Positions 1 through 8,793 of a stretch of 64,000 nucleotides of DNA are shown here, one piece after another. Origin of the DNA: Melioribacter sp051488665 (GTDB lineage Bacteria; Bacteroidota; Ignavibacteria; Ignavibacteriales; Melioribacteraceae); assembly GCF_051488665.1 (NCBI RefSeq), contig NZ_JBPSEG010000009.1, positions 1-64,000 on the forward strand, read 5' to 3'. Below the pieces are notes generated by a model. That model did not search any database and was not told the DNA's origin. It saw only the letters and a program-made list of their open reading frames with translations. The first letter of the stretch is position 1, and every line of letters begins with the position of its first letter. A program made the translations under genes and the position numbers.

Positions 1-240
1 TGTCTTTCTGAACCCGCCAACGGCGGGTGAAGAATCTCGAAAATCTGCAATGCAGATTCTTCGTCGTCCCGCTATCAGCGGGACTCCTCAGAAAGACAGA
101 TTACTCCATGAGTTTCACTAAATGCATTTGGATAATGCTGTAGTGTCTTTCTGAACACCGCCATCGGCTGGTGAAGCAAACTCTTATGAATACCAGTGAG
201 ATTACTTCGCTCCGCTGAAAGCGGGGCTCGTAATGACAAA
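1..240. repeat. Two copies of a palindromic REP-like intergenic repeat
   Basis: Positions 1-13 and 144-156 carry the same start (tgtctttctgaac). Copy 1 is bounded by inverted ends (1-11 and 88-98, tgtctttctga / tcagaaagaca) and holds three inner hairpins: cccgcc..ggcggg at about 13-27, aatctgca..tgcagatt at about 41-57 and cccgct..agcggg at about 68-82. Copy 2 (144-240) is a diverged version with ccgctgaaagcgg near 203-216 and an end resembling ctcgtaatgaca. No coding frame is evident in 1-326. Dispersed palindromes of this sort are common between genes in Bacteroidota genomes. I infer a non-autonomous mobile or REP-type repeat; whether it acts as a terminator for the flanking genes is unknown. 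Confidence 0.7.
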
Positions 241-326
241 TAGCCAATAGAAATCGCCGGCTACGGAAAAAACAAACTCTAATTAACCGCAGAGATCGCT
301 TTGAGGGAAGAAAAATAATAATTTCT

Positions 327-1577
327 TTATGTCTTCTGTTTTTTCTTTTTAGCTGCGGGGAAGAGAATGTTATTGAGGATTAAACGGTACCCCGGCGAGT
401 TTTTATGAAAACTCAAATCCGTCGGCGGATCTCCCACCGCGTGCTGGTAATCTTCCGGGTCGTGTCCCCCGTAAAACGTAAATGTGCCCCTGCCGTAATT
501 TCCGTGTATATATTTAACCTGGTCGGCGCCTTCGCGTTCGGCTAATATATAAACGGACTTTTTAATTAGACTTTTTCGAAACATTGTCGTCTGTCCCATA
601 AATCCGTGAATCACGTTGACGTGATTTTGCGTGAGCATTGTCGGAACGGGGTCGTATTTGGCGGAGAAATCGAAGAGGGTAAAATAATCGTTCTGTTCGG
701 GACCGACTTCCGCGGGTTGTATGTCGATGTCGCTGTACTCGTAAATCAACGGATTCATCTCGAGTTTAAAATTTTCGAAAGCGAGAGTTTCCGAAAAATC
801 GAGCTTGTTCTGAGCGTCGGGATCGGGAGGGTCGCCGTCGTAAATTCTGTCTACTATATCGACCCGAAGAGCCGCAAGCGCAATATCGTATGAATCGGTA
901 GCCGAACACATTGCAAACAGAAAACCGCCGCGCGCAATATAATTCCGGATTTCAAGAACCACGGCTTTTTCCATGTCGGATACTTTTTTGAAACCGAGTT
1001 TTCGCGCTTCCGATTCGTAAAGTCGCTGTTGTTCGATATACCACGGAGCGCCGCTGAACGAAGCGTAAAACTTGCCGTATTGACCCGTAAAATCTTCGTG
1101 ATGTAGGTGCAGCCAGTCGTATTTATCGAGCGCTCCTCCGAGTATTTCGGCAATCCAGATTTTATCGTAAGGCACTTCGGCATAATCGAGCGCCAGAGTA
1201 ACGGCGTCGTCCCAGGGCTTGAAATTCGGCGGAACATAAACCGCAATTTTCGGCGCTTTTTCGAGCCGGACTACGTCCATGTTTTGATCGGGACTCTGAA
1301 CAAACGCATAAATCGAAACGGCTTCCTGAGAAGATATTTTTTCGAACGCCACGCCTTTTAATCTGCAGCGCAACGCCAATTCCTCGCTGTAATCGAACAT
1401 GAACGAACCGCCTCTGTAATTCAAAAGCCAATCGCCCTGATAACCCTGTTCGAGTGCGTTGAATGCAATTCCGTAAGCTTTCAAATGGTCGGTCTGCGCG
1501 TTGTCCATATAGATTAAGATTTTCGGCTGGGCTGAAATCTGTAGCGAGACGATAAAAATTAAAAGCAGTTTTTTCAT
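327..1577 (-). CDS. Secreted conserved Bacteroidota protein (family often auto-named asparagine synthetase B)
   Basis: A 416-residue protein. I start it at the ATG at 1577, because the next residues (MKKLLLIFIVSLQISAQ) form a clean signal peptide; an upstream extension to 1691 would overlap clpX. Conserved-looking stretches are DNAQTDHLKAYGIAF near the N-terminus, DWLLNYRGGSF, and a C-terminal GGHDPEDYQH...VGDPPTDL...SPGYRLILNN block ending in a lysine-rich tail. From memory this family is widespread in Bacteroidota and is sometimes labelled asparagine synthetase B, but I see no glutaminase or synthetase motif, so that name is not supported. The overall look (GGF, MCSATD, GGHDPED) could fit a glutamine-amidotransferase-like or ThuA-like fold, which is a guess. 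It lies 38 bp downstream of clpX on the same strand. Confidence 0.75.
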   Translation of the reverse strand: MKKLLLIFIVSLQISAQPKILIYMDNAQTDHLKAYGIAFNALEQGYQGDWLLNYRGGSFMFDYSEELALRCRLKGVAFEKISSQEAVSIYAFVQSPDQNMDVVRLEKAPKIAVYVPPNFKPWDDAVTLALDYAEVPYDKIWIAEILGGALDKYDWLHLHHEDFTGQYGKFYASFSGAPWYIEQQRLYESEARKLGFKKVSDMEKAVVLEIRNYIARGGFLFAMCSATDSYDIALAALRVDIVDRIYDGDPPDPDAQNKLDFSETLAFENFKLEMNPLIYEYSDIDIQPAEVGPEQNDYFTLFDFSAKYDPVPTMLTQNHVNVIHGFMGQTTMFRKSLIKKSVYILAEREGADQVKYIHGNYGRGTFTFYGGHDPEDYQHAVGDPPTDLSFHKNSPGYRLILNNILFPAAKKKKQKT

Positions 1578-1588
1578 TTTATAAGAGA

Positions 1589-1607
1589 GGCTGTTCAAAG
1601 AACAGCC
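1589..1607 (-). terminator. Hairpin between clpX and the downstream secreted-protein gene
   Basis: An 8-bp perfect stem (ggctgttc / gaacagcc) with a 3-nt loop lies 8 bp past the clpX stop. No strong U-tract follows on the minus strand (tctcttataaa), so it may be an attenuator or a processing or stability hairpin rather than a full terminator. Confidence 0.45.
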
Positions 1608-1615
1608 CGTTAAAT

Positions 1616-2869
1616 CTATGCGGTTTTTCTGTCGGATTCGATATAAATCGGCTTTTCGCCTTTGAGCACCACGTCTTCGGTAATAAGGCATTTGTCGATA
1701 TTGTCTAAGCCCGGCAGTTCGTACATAACGTCGAGCAAAATGCTTTCGACTATCGAACGCAATCCTCTGGCGCCGGTTTTTCTTTCGAGAGCTTTATTAA
1801 CAATTGCGTCGAGTGCGCGCGGGTCGAATTCGAGTTCGACTCCTTCGAGCGCAAACAGTTTTTTATATTGCTTAATGATAGCGTTTTTCGGTTCCGTCAG
1901 GATATTTTTGAGAGCTTCGGCGCTCAATGCGTGCAATGGAGCTATAATCGGAATTCTGCCAACGAGTTCCGGTATCATACCGTATTTAATAAGATCCTCG
2001 GGCTGAACTTTTTCAACGAGATTGTCCCGGTCGAGTTCTTCGTTGCTTTCGATATTGGCGTCGAATCCGATAACGTTTCTGTTGATTCGCGACGCAATAA
2101 TATTTTCGATTCCTTCGAAAGCGCCGCCGCAGATGAAAAGGATATTTTTTGTATTAACGTTGATGAGGCTTTGTTCGGGGTGTTTTCTGCCGCCTCTCGG
2201 CGGAACGCCTGCAATTGTGCCTTCCAGAATTTTGAGCAATGCCTGCTGAACGCCTTCGCCCGAAACGTCGCGCGTAATCGAAACGCTTTCGCTTTTGCGC
2301 GCAATCTTATCGATTTCGTCGATATAAACGATTCCTTTCTGTGCTTTTTCGAGGTTGTAATCGGCAGCCTGAAGAAGCCGCACCAGAACCGTTTCGACGT
2401 CGTCCCCGACATATCCGGCTTCGGTTATTGTCGTTGCGTCGGCTATTGCAAACGGAACGTCGAGTATTCTTGCCAACGTTTGCGCCAGGAGCGTTTTCCC
2501 GACGCCTGTCGGTCCGATTAACAATATATTGCTCTTTTCGATTTCGACGTCGTCAACATCGAAGAACGAAGCCGGCGCGTTTATTCTTTTATAATGATTA
2601 TAAACGGCTACTGCTAAAATCTTTTTGGCTTTTTCCTGGTCGATTACGTATTCGTCGAGATTTTTTTTGATCAATTCCGGAGTAATCGACAGATTAACCG
2701 TTTCTTTCTTGTTGAAATTCGAAAGATTATTCTTCAGTATTTCAACGCTTGTTTTGATGCAGATATCGCAAATATAAACATCGGGTCCGGCAACCATACT
2801 CGATACTTCGCTTCCGTCCCTTCCGCAGAATGAACATTTAATCGTTTTGGGTTCTCTTTTGTTAGCCAT
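1616..2869 (-). CDS. clpX: ATP-dependent Clp protease ATP-binding subunit ClpX
   Basis: A 417-residue AAA+ unfoldase that recognises, unfolds and feeds substrates to ClpP in the cytosol. The N-terminal zinc-binding domain has Cys12, Cys15, Cys34 and Cys37. Walker A is GPTGVGKT (about 119-126), Walker B is IVYIDEIDK (about 180-188), the pore-1 loop is GYVGDD (152-157) and the RKH loop is at about 228-230. The length is normal for ClpX. clpP is not adjacent: the gene instead follows a TPR protein, whose end it overlaps by 8 bp, suggesting translational coupling. Identification is near certain from motifs and full-length agreement with the family. Confidence 0.97.
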   Translation of the reverse strand: MANKREPKTIKCSFCGRDGSEVSSMVAGPDVYICDICIKTSVEILKNNLSNFNKKETVNLSITPELIKKNLDEYVIDQEKAKKILAVAVYNHYKRINAPASFFDVDDVEIEKSNILLIGPTGVGKTLLAQTLARILDVPFAIADATTITEAGYVGDDVETVLVRLLQAADYNLEKAQKGIVYIDEIDKIARKSESVSITRDVSGEGVQQALLKILEGTIAGVPPRGGRKHPEQSLINVNTKNILFICGGAFEGIENIIASRINRNVIGFDANIESNEELDRDNLVEKVQPEDLIKYGMIPELVGRIPIIAPLHALSAEALKNILTEPKNAIIKQYKKLFALEGVELEFDPRALDAIVNKALERKTGARGLRSIVESILLDVMYELPGLDNIDKCLITEDVVLKGEKPIYIESDRKTA

Positions 2870-4709
2870 CTTTGCCTTTTTTTGTTTGTATATAATTTAA
2901 ATTTTGTATTGCCGTTTCAAGATATAATGAATCGGGATATTTCTCAAGAAAATTTTTGTATAAATCGCCGGCTCTGCTCTCGTCTTTCAAACCGTACTGA
3001 TAAATTTGCGCCGTAAGTAAAAGAGCTTTGTCGCTTAAAATTCCGCTTTCCGATTTACCGGTCAATTCGTTCAAGTAGTCTATCGCTTCTCCGTATCTTT
3101 TCGTATAAATATGGATTTCGGCAAGTCTGTATAATGCAAAATCCTTTAAAATAAACAGATTATCGCGATTAATTAAATCTTTTAATAAAGCGACCGCTTC
3201 TTCGTACTTTTTTTGAAACGCAAATAAATCACTTTTTGCATAAATAGCAAGATTTAAAGAATCCCGTTTTAAAGCGGAAATCAGAGCCGAAAGCTCAATA
3301 GCGTCGTTGGCAAAAGCGGTCGACAGGTCCCCGGAAGCCGTTTTCAAATTCGATAGAGCGGATTCGAAATTATTCTGCCAGAAATCGATTTTGGCTTTCC
3401 GGTAATAAGCTTCGGCTTTTAAATCCGCCGCGGATTTGTTATTCAACAATATATTATCGAAAAAAGTTTTGGCTTGTTCAAGGTTACCGGAAAAAACAGC
3501 AATTAAACCCCGCTTGACGAAAGCTTTTGCTGAATATTCGGTTCCCGGAGCTCTCAGATTTATAATAGTGAAAATCGAATCGGCAAGGCGGTAATTTCGA
3601 AGGTATTCGAATTCAATTTCCGCTCTCGAATAGAGGGCTTGAATATAAATATTGCTGCCGGCATATTCTCCCGCAATCTTTTTATATTCTTCCGAGAGGC
3701 GTTTATATTCCGCGGTATCCGTATTTTCCGAATACGGCCAAATATCGTTTTTATGAGTTTCGGTCAGTCGGGAACGAAGCGCTTCAACATACGATAATTT
3801 TGCAATCGGAACTATATTCGAACCGGGGAAATTATCGATTATATATTTATAGCCTGTCAATGCCGCGTCGTAAGCTTTGCTTCTCAACGCGTTTTGAGAC
3901 ATCGAATAGATCGCCGCGCCGTTGCTGTTTATTATTTTTTCATATTCGATAGTATACTTTAAAGCCGAATCGTAATTGCCGTTGAGCATGTTGCAGTAGG
4001 AAATCAAATCGAGATAAATCGGCTGCGGGTTGTCTTTGTAATACGATTCGAGAGTGGCGATAATTTCGTCGAGCGCCTTCTTGTTGCCCGAATACGAATT
4101 GAATTTGGTCTTGATCAATCCGATCTGATCGGGTTTTAATGACAGAAGATAGCAATATTCAAGAGTCGCTTCTTTGTAACGCAGAGTTAAGGAATAAATG
4201 TTAGCCAGGTCGAGAGTGAAGATCGATTTATCGCTCGACAATTCCCGTCCCATTTTCAAATACTCGAGCGCGCGATCGAGCGCCCTGCTTTCGATAGCGT
4301 AATTTGCAATTATTCTGTAAGTTGAAATCGAAGCCGGATTTGTCTCGATTCCTTTATCCCAGTAAAAATATGCAGAATCGGACATCTCTTTCATAAAAAA
4401 GACCGACCCCATTAAACCGTAAAGCGAAGGATCGTTCGGAGAATATTTAAGCCGCGCGGATATTATATCGACAGCTTCGTCGTATTTCTTTTGTTTGATG
4501 TAGATATTGTAGAGAGCGTTGAAATAAGAGTAGTTCCACGGCTGCTGTTCGATCAGTTCGATTAAAAGGTTTTCGGCTTTTTCGAAATTGCCGGCGCTCT
4601 CGTAATTCTGTGCGAGTTTGAATTTAGTTTCGGCGTCCTGCCCTGAAATTACCGAACGTAAAACGAAAAAACTTACGAATAGGATTTTATATAAGATACT
4701 TCTCTTCAA
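2862..4709 (-). CDS. Secreted/periplasmic TPR-repeat protein
   Basis: A 615-residue protein with an N-terminal signal peptide (residues about 1-23, ending VISGQ) followed by almost continuous tetratricopeptide repeats. Repeats are visible as A-x3-Y/F-x8-A patterns (for example KLAQNYESAGNFEKAENLL and LYNIYIKQKKYDEAVDII), and the C-terminal part looks like the YfgC/BamD class (LYKNFLEKYPDSLYLETA). Such proteins are usually scaffolds for envelope complexes. The gene overlaps the FAD-oxidase gene upstream by 23 bp and clpX downstream by 8 bp, so the three are probably one transcript. No enzymatic motif is seen and a specific role cannot be given. Confidence 0.85.
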   Translation of the reverse strand: MKRSILYKILFVSFFVLRSVISGQDAETKFKLAQNYESAGNFEKAENLLIELIEQQPWNYSYFNALYNIYIKQKKYDEAVDIISARLKYSPNDPSLYGLMGSVFFMKEMSDSAYFYWDKGIETNPASISTYRIIANYAIESRALDRALEYLKMGRELSSDKSIFTLDLANIYSLTLRYKEATLEYCYLLSLKPDQIGLIKTKFNSYSGNKKALDEIIATLESYYKDNPQPIYLDLISYCNMLNGNYDSALKYTIEYEKIINSNGAAIYSMSQNALRSKAYDAALTGYKYIIDNFPGSNIVPIAKLSYVEALRSRLTETHKNDIWPYSENTDTAEYKRLSEEYKKIAGEYAGSNIYIQALYSRAEIEFEYLRNYRLADSIFTIINLRAPGTEYSAKAFVKRGLIAVFSGNLEQAKTFFDNILLNNKSAADLKAEAYYRKAKIDFWQNNFESALSNLKTASGDLSTAFANDAIELSALISALKRDSLNLAIYAKSDLFAFQKKYEEAVALLKDLINRDNLFILKDFALYRLAEIHIYTKRYGEAIDYLNELTGKSESGILSDKALLLTAQIYQYGLKDESRAGDLYKNFLEKYPDSLYLETAIQNLNYIQTKKGKDG

Positions 4710-6156
4710 AAATATTACCTATGTTTAATATGCGGTTCGGATCGAAAGCCAGTTTAATCAAAGCCATTTTCTTAATTACATTGTCGTCGTACATCAATTT
4801 GAGATACTCGCGTTTGAGTTTTCCGATGCCGTGCTCTGCGGATACAGTGCCTTTGAGTTTAACCGCATTGCCGCAGATTTCCCTGTAGATTTCCAAAGCC
4901 CGTTTGTGTTGCCCGGCGTCGTCCGGCAGCATATTCAAATGGATGTGCGAATCGCCCGCGTGTCCGTAAACAACGTAATTGAGTCCTGCGTCGGAAACCA
5001 ATTTAATTGTGTCGAAATAAAATTTTTTGAACGAATCGAACGGAACGGCTACGTCGGTGCCGATTTTCTTGAGTCCTCTCTGCGACATATAGTCGTTAAC
5101 TTTCAAAGCTATGGCGTGTCGGAAATCTTTGAATTTGTCCGTTTCTTTTCTGTCGTTTGCAATCCAGGAATCTTCTTCCATGCCGTTATGTCTTGAAATC
5201 AATTCCATCCATCCGGAAATTAACTCGTCTTCGTTGTCTTCGATTTCCTGTTCGAACCAGACGGCGGCTTCGGCATTTTCGGGAATATTGGAATAATCGC
5301 CGCGCAGAAATTTGAGCGTAAACTTGTCGAACAGTTCCAAACCGCGCGCCGAAATAATCGAATCGTCTTCAAAGCGCGAAAGCTTTGCCGCTTCTTCGAT
5401 AAAGTTGAGAGCGTCTTCTTCCGATTCGAAGAATATTATACACGATAAAATATTTTTCGGAAGATCGATTAATTTCAACTTTATTTCGGTAATAATGCCG
5501 AGCGTTCCTTCGGAGCCGATGAAAAGGTCGATTAAGTCCATCTTTTCTTTGCAGTAGTATCCGGCTGCGTTTTTTGTAGACGGCATATCGTAACGCGGCA
5601 ATTCGAATGAAATAATCGAGCCGTCTTCCGCCGGGAGGATTGCGTGCAAACCGTCCGCTATATGCTGTCCCCGTTCGATATTCAATTTTCTCCCGTCGGG
5701 CAGTACGATTTTTAGCCCGAGAACATAAGAACGTGTGGGACCGTATTTGAATGTTCTGGCTCCTGAGGCGTTGGTTGCGACTGTCCCGCCGATATAACAA
5801 TTCCGCTCAGTCGGATCGGGCGGATAAAACAGGTCTTTGCTTTCCACTTCGTGTTGGAATTCGTTCAGTATTACGGCGGGTTGAACTACGGCGTATTTGT
5901 CCGTTGAATTTATCTCAATTATTTTATTCAGTTTTTCCATCGAAATAAGAATGCCTTCTTCGGGAACGCGCGCTCCCGTCAATCCGGTGCCGTTTCCCGC
6001 AACTGTAATCTTTGTTTTACCGGCGTTACACTTTTGGATTATTTCCGGAATTTCTTCTTCCGATTCGGGTATATAAACTGCGTCGCATTTTCCCGAATAA
6101 TTTGAAGCGTCCGAAAGATAGTTCTGTATTTCGTCCGGATTCGATTTGATGATCAT
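4687..6156 (-). CDS. FAD-linked oxidase (GlcD / D-lactate dehydrogenase-like)
   Basis: A 489-residue flavoprotein of the vanillyl-alcohol-oxidase superfamily. The FAD_binding_4 half contains GNGTGLTGARVP (near residue 55) and GTVATNASGARTFKYG. The C-terminal FAD-oxidase_C half contains YGHAGDSHIHLNMLP and SAEHGIGKLKR, the usual substrate and metal-site histidines, and ends FDPNRILNIG, a family hallmark. It most likely oxidises a D-2-hydroxy acid such as glycolate or D-lactate and passes electrons to quinone or an electron-transfer protein. No GlcE or GlcF partner or Fe-S domain is nearby, so the electron acceptor is unclear. It lies 17 bp downstream of the Trm112-like gene on the same strand. 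Confidence 0.88.
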   Translation of the reverse strand: MIIKSNPDEIQNYLSDASNYSGKCDAVYIPESEEEIPEIIQKCNAGKTKITVAGNGTGLTGARVPEEGILISMEKLNKIIEINSTDKYAVVQPAVILNEFQHEVESKDLFYPPDPTERNCYIGGTVATNASGARTFKYGPTRSYVLGLKIVLPDGRKLNIERGQHIADGLHAILPAEDGSIISFELPRYDMPSTKNAAGYYCKEKMDLIDLFIGSEGTLGIITEIKLKLIDLPKNILSCIIFFESEEDALNFIEEAAKLSRFEDDSIISARGLELFDKFTLKFLRGDYSNIPENAEAAVWFEQEIEDNEDELISGWMELISRHNGMEEDSWIANDRKETDKFKDFRHAIALKVNDYMSQRGLKKIGTDVAVPFDSFKKFYFDTIKLVSDAGLNYVVYGHAGDSHIHLNMLPDDAGQHKRALEIYREICGNAVKLKGTVSAEHGIGKLKREYLKLMYDDNVIKKMALIKLAFDPNRILNIGNIFEEKYLI

Positions 6157-6173
6157 GCTGAAAATTCCCTCGT

Positions 6174-6389
6174 TTAATCGACAGATTTGCCGTGTCTTTC
6201 CATTATTTCTTTCCAGGTTTCGTAATCGAGCTGCTCGGATTCCTCGATTAGTAAAACCGGTATGTCGTTTTCAATTCGATAGCGTCTTCTGGTCTCTTTA
6301 TCGGTCGAAACCAAAAATTCGCCGTCGAGAATCAAATCGGCTTTCGATTCCGGGCAGCAGATAATTTCTAATAATTCCTTGGAAATCAT
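6174..6389 (-). CDS. Trm112-like small zinc-finger protein
   Basis: A 71-residue protein matching the Trm112/UPF0434 family. It begins ISKELLEIICCPESKADL, has a central strand RRRYRIENDIPVLLI and ends in a short helix. Members are about 60-70 residues long and, in several lineages, stabilise and activate SAM-dependent methyltransferases. Only one Cys-Cys pair is present (ICCPES), so the zinc site looks reduced compared with four-cysteine members. It is the first gene of the minus-strand run towards clpX. A methyltransferase gene starts divergently 84 bp away, a possible partner (inference). Confidence 0.82.
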   Translation of the reverse strand: MISKELLEIICCPESKADLILDGEFLVSTDKETRRRYRIENDIPVLLIEESEQLDYETWKEIMERHGKSVD

Positions 6390-6473
6390 TTTTCCTCCAA
6401 TGCTGGGAAACAGGTATGCAAAGATACGAAACTTAAGCGAAATCGTTATATTTGGAAATCCAAAGGGAACAAT

Positions 6474-7208
6474 ATGAAGACGGAAAAATTTTACGACGGC
6501 GTTTCTTCTTTCTACGACGATATGATTTCTTTCGAATCGAATTTAGCCAGGAGAGAAGATTTCTATAAAAAAATATTTAACGCAAGAGGAAAAACAGCCG
6601 ACCTCGGATGCGGCAGCGGACTCGATTCGATAGCTCTGGCTAAATCGGGTTTTGACGTCACGGCGTTCGATCCTTCGGAAAAGATGATTGAATCTTTGAA
6701 TAGGAAAGCGGAGTTGTACGGACTTGATATCGAAAGCCGAAAATGCAGAATGGAAAACATACCGGCAGAGTTCGACGGTAGTTTCGATTATGCGGTTTCG
6801 ATGGGAAATACGATCACGCATCTGAACAAGAAAAATCTTAAAGAAGGAATAAAACGGGCTTATGAAATATTAAAGCCCAGAGGAATTTTCTTTTTGCATC
6901 AGCTCAATTACGATTACTTCATAAAAAATTCAATCAGAATAAACAGCATTAAAACGGGCGCGAGAATAATCGTGCGTTTTTATGATTTCAGCAGAAAAAA
7001 AGCGCGTTTTAATATTCTTGAATTCGCACCGGAGAAGCCGAAAGATTACAGGCTTTATTCGGTAACTCATTACATTCATAATCACGAAGAAATTAAGGCT
7101 GTCCTTTTTAAAGCGGGATTTAACGAGATAGCGTTTTATGCCGACATGAATTTGACGCCGTTCGAGAGGGAGTTTTCAAAAGAAATGTTTATCCTTTGCA
7201 GAAAGTAA
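6474..7208 (+). CDS. Class I SAM-dependent methyltransferase
   Basis: A 244-residue methyltransferase with a Rossmann fold. Motif I is TADLGCGSGLDSIALA (about residues 40-55), followed by the acidic end of strand 2 (VTAFDPSEKMIE) and the NTITHLNKKN region. It resembles small-molecule or ubiquinone-type methyltransferases of the Methyltransf_11/25 group; the substrate cannot be told. A purine-rich site (aaaggg, about 6462-6467) precedes the ATG. The gene is divergent from the Trm112-like gene, and its 3' end is 1 bp from the end of the convergent Rrf2 gene. Confidence 0.85.
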   Translation: MKTEKFYDGVSSFYDDMISFESNLARREDFYKKIFNARGKTADLGCGSGLDSIALAKSGFDVTAFDPSEKMIESLNRKAELYGLDIESRKCRMENIPAEFDGSFDYAVSMGNTITHLNKKNLKEGIKRAYEILKPRGIFFLHQLNYDYFIKNSIRINSIKTGARIIVRFYDFSRKKARFNILEFAPEKPKDYRLYSVTHYIHNHEEIKAVLFKAGFNEIAFYADMNLTPFEREFSKEMFILCRK

Positions 7209-7209
7209 A

Positions 7210-7641
7210 TTAAAGGCTCAGAATTTTTCTTACGGTTTTTTCTTTCAACTGCGCCAGACTTTCTTTTGCAAACATTTTATAAGCTTCGTCTCTGAGCCGT
7301 CCCCATTTATCGTGAACAGGACAGGGATTATCATTGGAACATCCGGGAAATCCGAGCACGCAGCTTTTGAAAATTTTATCGCCGTCGATGGCTTCGATGA
7401 TGTCGATGAGATAAACGTTGTTAGGGTTTTTTGCCAGATAAAACCCGCCGTTTTTGCCTTTCTTGGAACCGACAATTCCTTTGTATGTAAGAGTTTGCAA
7501 AACTTTCGATACAAACTCCTTCGGCACTTTCAATTCTTTCGATATTTCCTCGGCGTTGAAAACTACTTTTTCTTTTTTGATTGAAAGAAAAAGAACAGCC
7601 TGAATGCCTAATTCGCATGCTTTCGAAAAGAAGACGGTCAT
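7210..7641 (-). CDS. Rrf2-family transcriptional regulator with three cysteines
   Basis: A 143-residue winged-helix repressor of the Rrf2 family (IscR/NsrR/RirA relatives). The HTH lies in the first 65 residues (VFNAEEISKELKVPKEFVSKVLQTL) with the wing GGFYLAK. Cys94, Cys101 and Cys107 (spacing C-x6-C-x5-C) match the Fe-S ligating cluster of iron-sulphur Rrf2 proteins, so it probably senses iron, NO or redox state. Its ATG overlaps the stop of the MscS gene in an ATGA, which implies translational coupling. Its targets are unknown. Confidence 0.88.
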   Translation of the reverse strand: MTVFFSKACELGIQAVLFLSIKKEKVVFNAEEISKELKVPKEFVSKVLQTLTYKGIVGSKKGKNGGFYLAKNPNNVYLIDIIEAIDGDKIFKSCVLGFPGCSNDNPCPVHDKWGRLRDEAYKMFAKESLAQLKEKTVRKILSL

Positions 7642-8705
7642 TGCCCGGTTCCCGAATCTGTGTTGTTTTCCTGATTGACGAATATTGTTTGAGTGGGATA
7701 AGCGAATTCGATTCTTTCCCGCTCGAAGAGTTTATAAATTTCTAGATTTATGCTTTGTTGTATGTCGAGATAAGTAACCATTTCCGGCGACAGAACAAAG
7801 TAGACAAATTCGAAATTGAGGCTGAAGTCACCGTAACTAACAAAATGTCCTCTGTCGTATTGAACAAGCTCGTGTCGCGTAATTATTTCTTTTACCATGT
7901 CCGGAATAGCTTTTAATTTTTCGTGAGGAGTTTGATAAACGACTCCGATTCTTAGAACGGCTCTCCTTTTTTCCATCCGTTTGAAATTGTGAACAGTTGC
8001 GGTTGTAAGCCGGGAATTGTTGACTATTAATTGTTCTCCGGAAAGCGCTCTTATTTTCGTAGTCTTAAGACCGATTTTTTCAATATTGCCCAATTGACCT
8101 TCGAAATTGACAAAGTCGCCGACTTCAAAAGGTTTGTCGAAGAATAGAACAAAATAACTAAAAAGGTCGCCGAGAATAGCCTGCGCCGCCAGAGCCACTG
8201 CCACGCCGGATATGCCGAGTCCCGTTACTACGGCGGAAACCTGAAAGCCGAAATTGTCGAGTAAAAATATTACGCCAACCGACCACACGATCAAATCGAC
8301 CAGTCCAAGCAACGGTTGAATGCGGTTGTAATCGGATTCGCGGTCGCGCTGAATAAAATAACGTTCTATAAAATACTTGATGATAACAACCGTAAAGCGC
8401 ACGACGAAATAAGTAATTAATACGGAATAGACGGCGACAACTATCTTTTCCGTTTCTTCGCTTAATTTAAGACGCTCTATTATCAGATAAAGTATGCCGA
8501 GATAAATTGCGGGAACAAAAAATTTATTTATGCTTTTGTTCAGGAAGTTGTATTTCGATATATAGCTCGACTCAAAACGTTCCTTCAGTCTTTGAAGTAC
8601 GAATTTTTTAATAATCTTTATCAATATAAATACGGCGAGAAAAACTCCCAACGCCAGCAGGTAATCTTCGATTGTGTTGCCTAAAAATTCTTTCTTTAAA
8701 AACAT
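7638..8705 (-). CDS. Small-conductance mechanosensitive channel (MscS family)
   Basis: A 355-residue inner-membrane channel. Several transmembrane helices occupy residues about 15-185, the last being the pore-lining TM3 with the Gly/Ala-rich stretch VVTGLGISGVAVALAAQAIL. This is followed by the MscS beta domain (FEVGDFVNFEGQLGNIEKIGLKTTKIRALSGEQLIVNNS) and a C-terminal alpha/beta domain. It relieves hypo-osmotic stress. The ATG is preceded by an agaggaat Shine-Dalgarno. Co-translation with the Rrf2 regulator is unusual for MscS and may mean that the channel is redox- or iron-regulated (inference). Confidence 0.93.
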   Translation of the reverse strand: MFLKKEFLGNTIEDYLLALGVFLAVFILIKIIKKFVLQRLKERFESSYISKYNFLNKSINKFFVPAIYLGILYLIIERLKLSEETEKIVVAVYSVLITYFVVRFTVVIIKYFIERYFIQRDRESDYNRIQPLLGLVDLIVWSVGVIFLLDNFGFQVSAVVTGLGISGVAVALAAQAILGDLFSYFVLFFDKPFEVGDFVNFEGQLGNIEKIGLKTTKIRALSGEQLIVNNSRLTTATVHNFKRMEKRRAVLRIGVVYQTPHEKLKAIPDMVKEIITRHELVQYDRGHFVSYGDFSLNFEFVYFVLSPEMVTYLDIQQSINLEIYKLFERERIEFAYPTQTIFVNQENNTDSGTGQ

Positions 8706-8742
8706 TAATTCCTCTTCAAAATGGCGCAGATAAATATAAAAA

Positions 8743-8766
8743 AACCCGCATTAAAAAATGCGGGTT
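8743..8766 (-). terminator. Rho-independent terminator downstream of rlpA
   Basis: A 10-bp perfect stem (aacccgcatt / aatgcgggtt, 8743-8752 and 8757-8766) with a 4-nt loop, followed on the minus strand by a run of T residues (gggttttttta). It sits 27 bp past the rlpA stop. Confidence 0.9.
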
Positions 8767-8793
8767 ATATCTAAATTGTCAGATGCGTTCTTA

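Noticed and set aside
1..240. CRISPR array
   Set aside because: Only two diverged copies exist, without uniform spacers or repeat length; palindromic REP-type elements fit better.
327..1577. Asparagine synthetase assignment
   Set aside because: No glutaminase Cys-start or PP-loop motif SGGxDS is present, and the protein has a signal peptide. The commonly propagated name is not supported by the sequence.
1868..2521. A 217-codon plus-strand frame opposite clpX
   Set aside because: It lies entirely within clpX on the other strand, its translation shows no motif, and it is explained by the codon pattern of the real gene.
6447..6454. TATATTTG as a Bacteroidota minus-7 promoter for the methyltransferase
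   Set aside because: It matches TAnnTTTG but lies only 19 nt from the ATG with no minus-33 TTTG at the right distance, so it is too weak to annotate.
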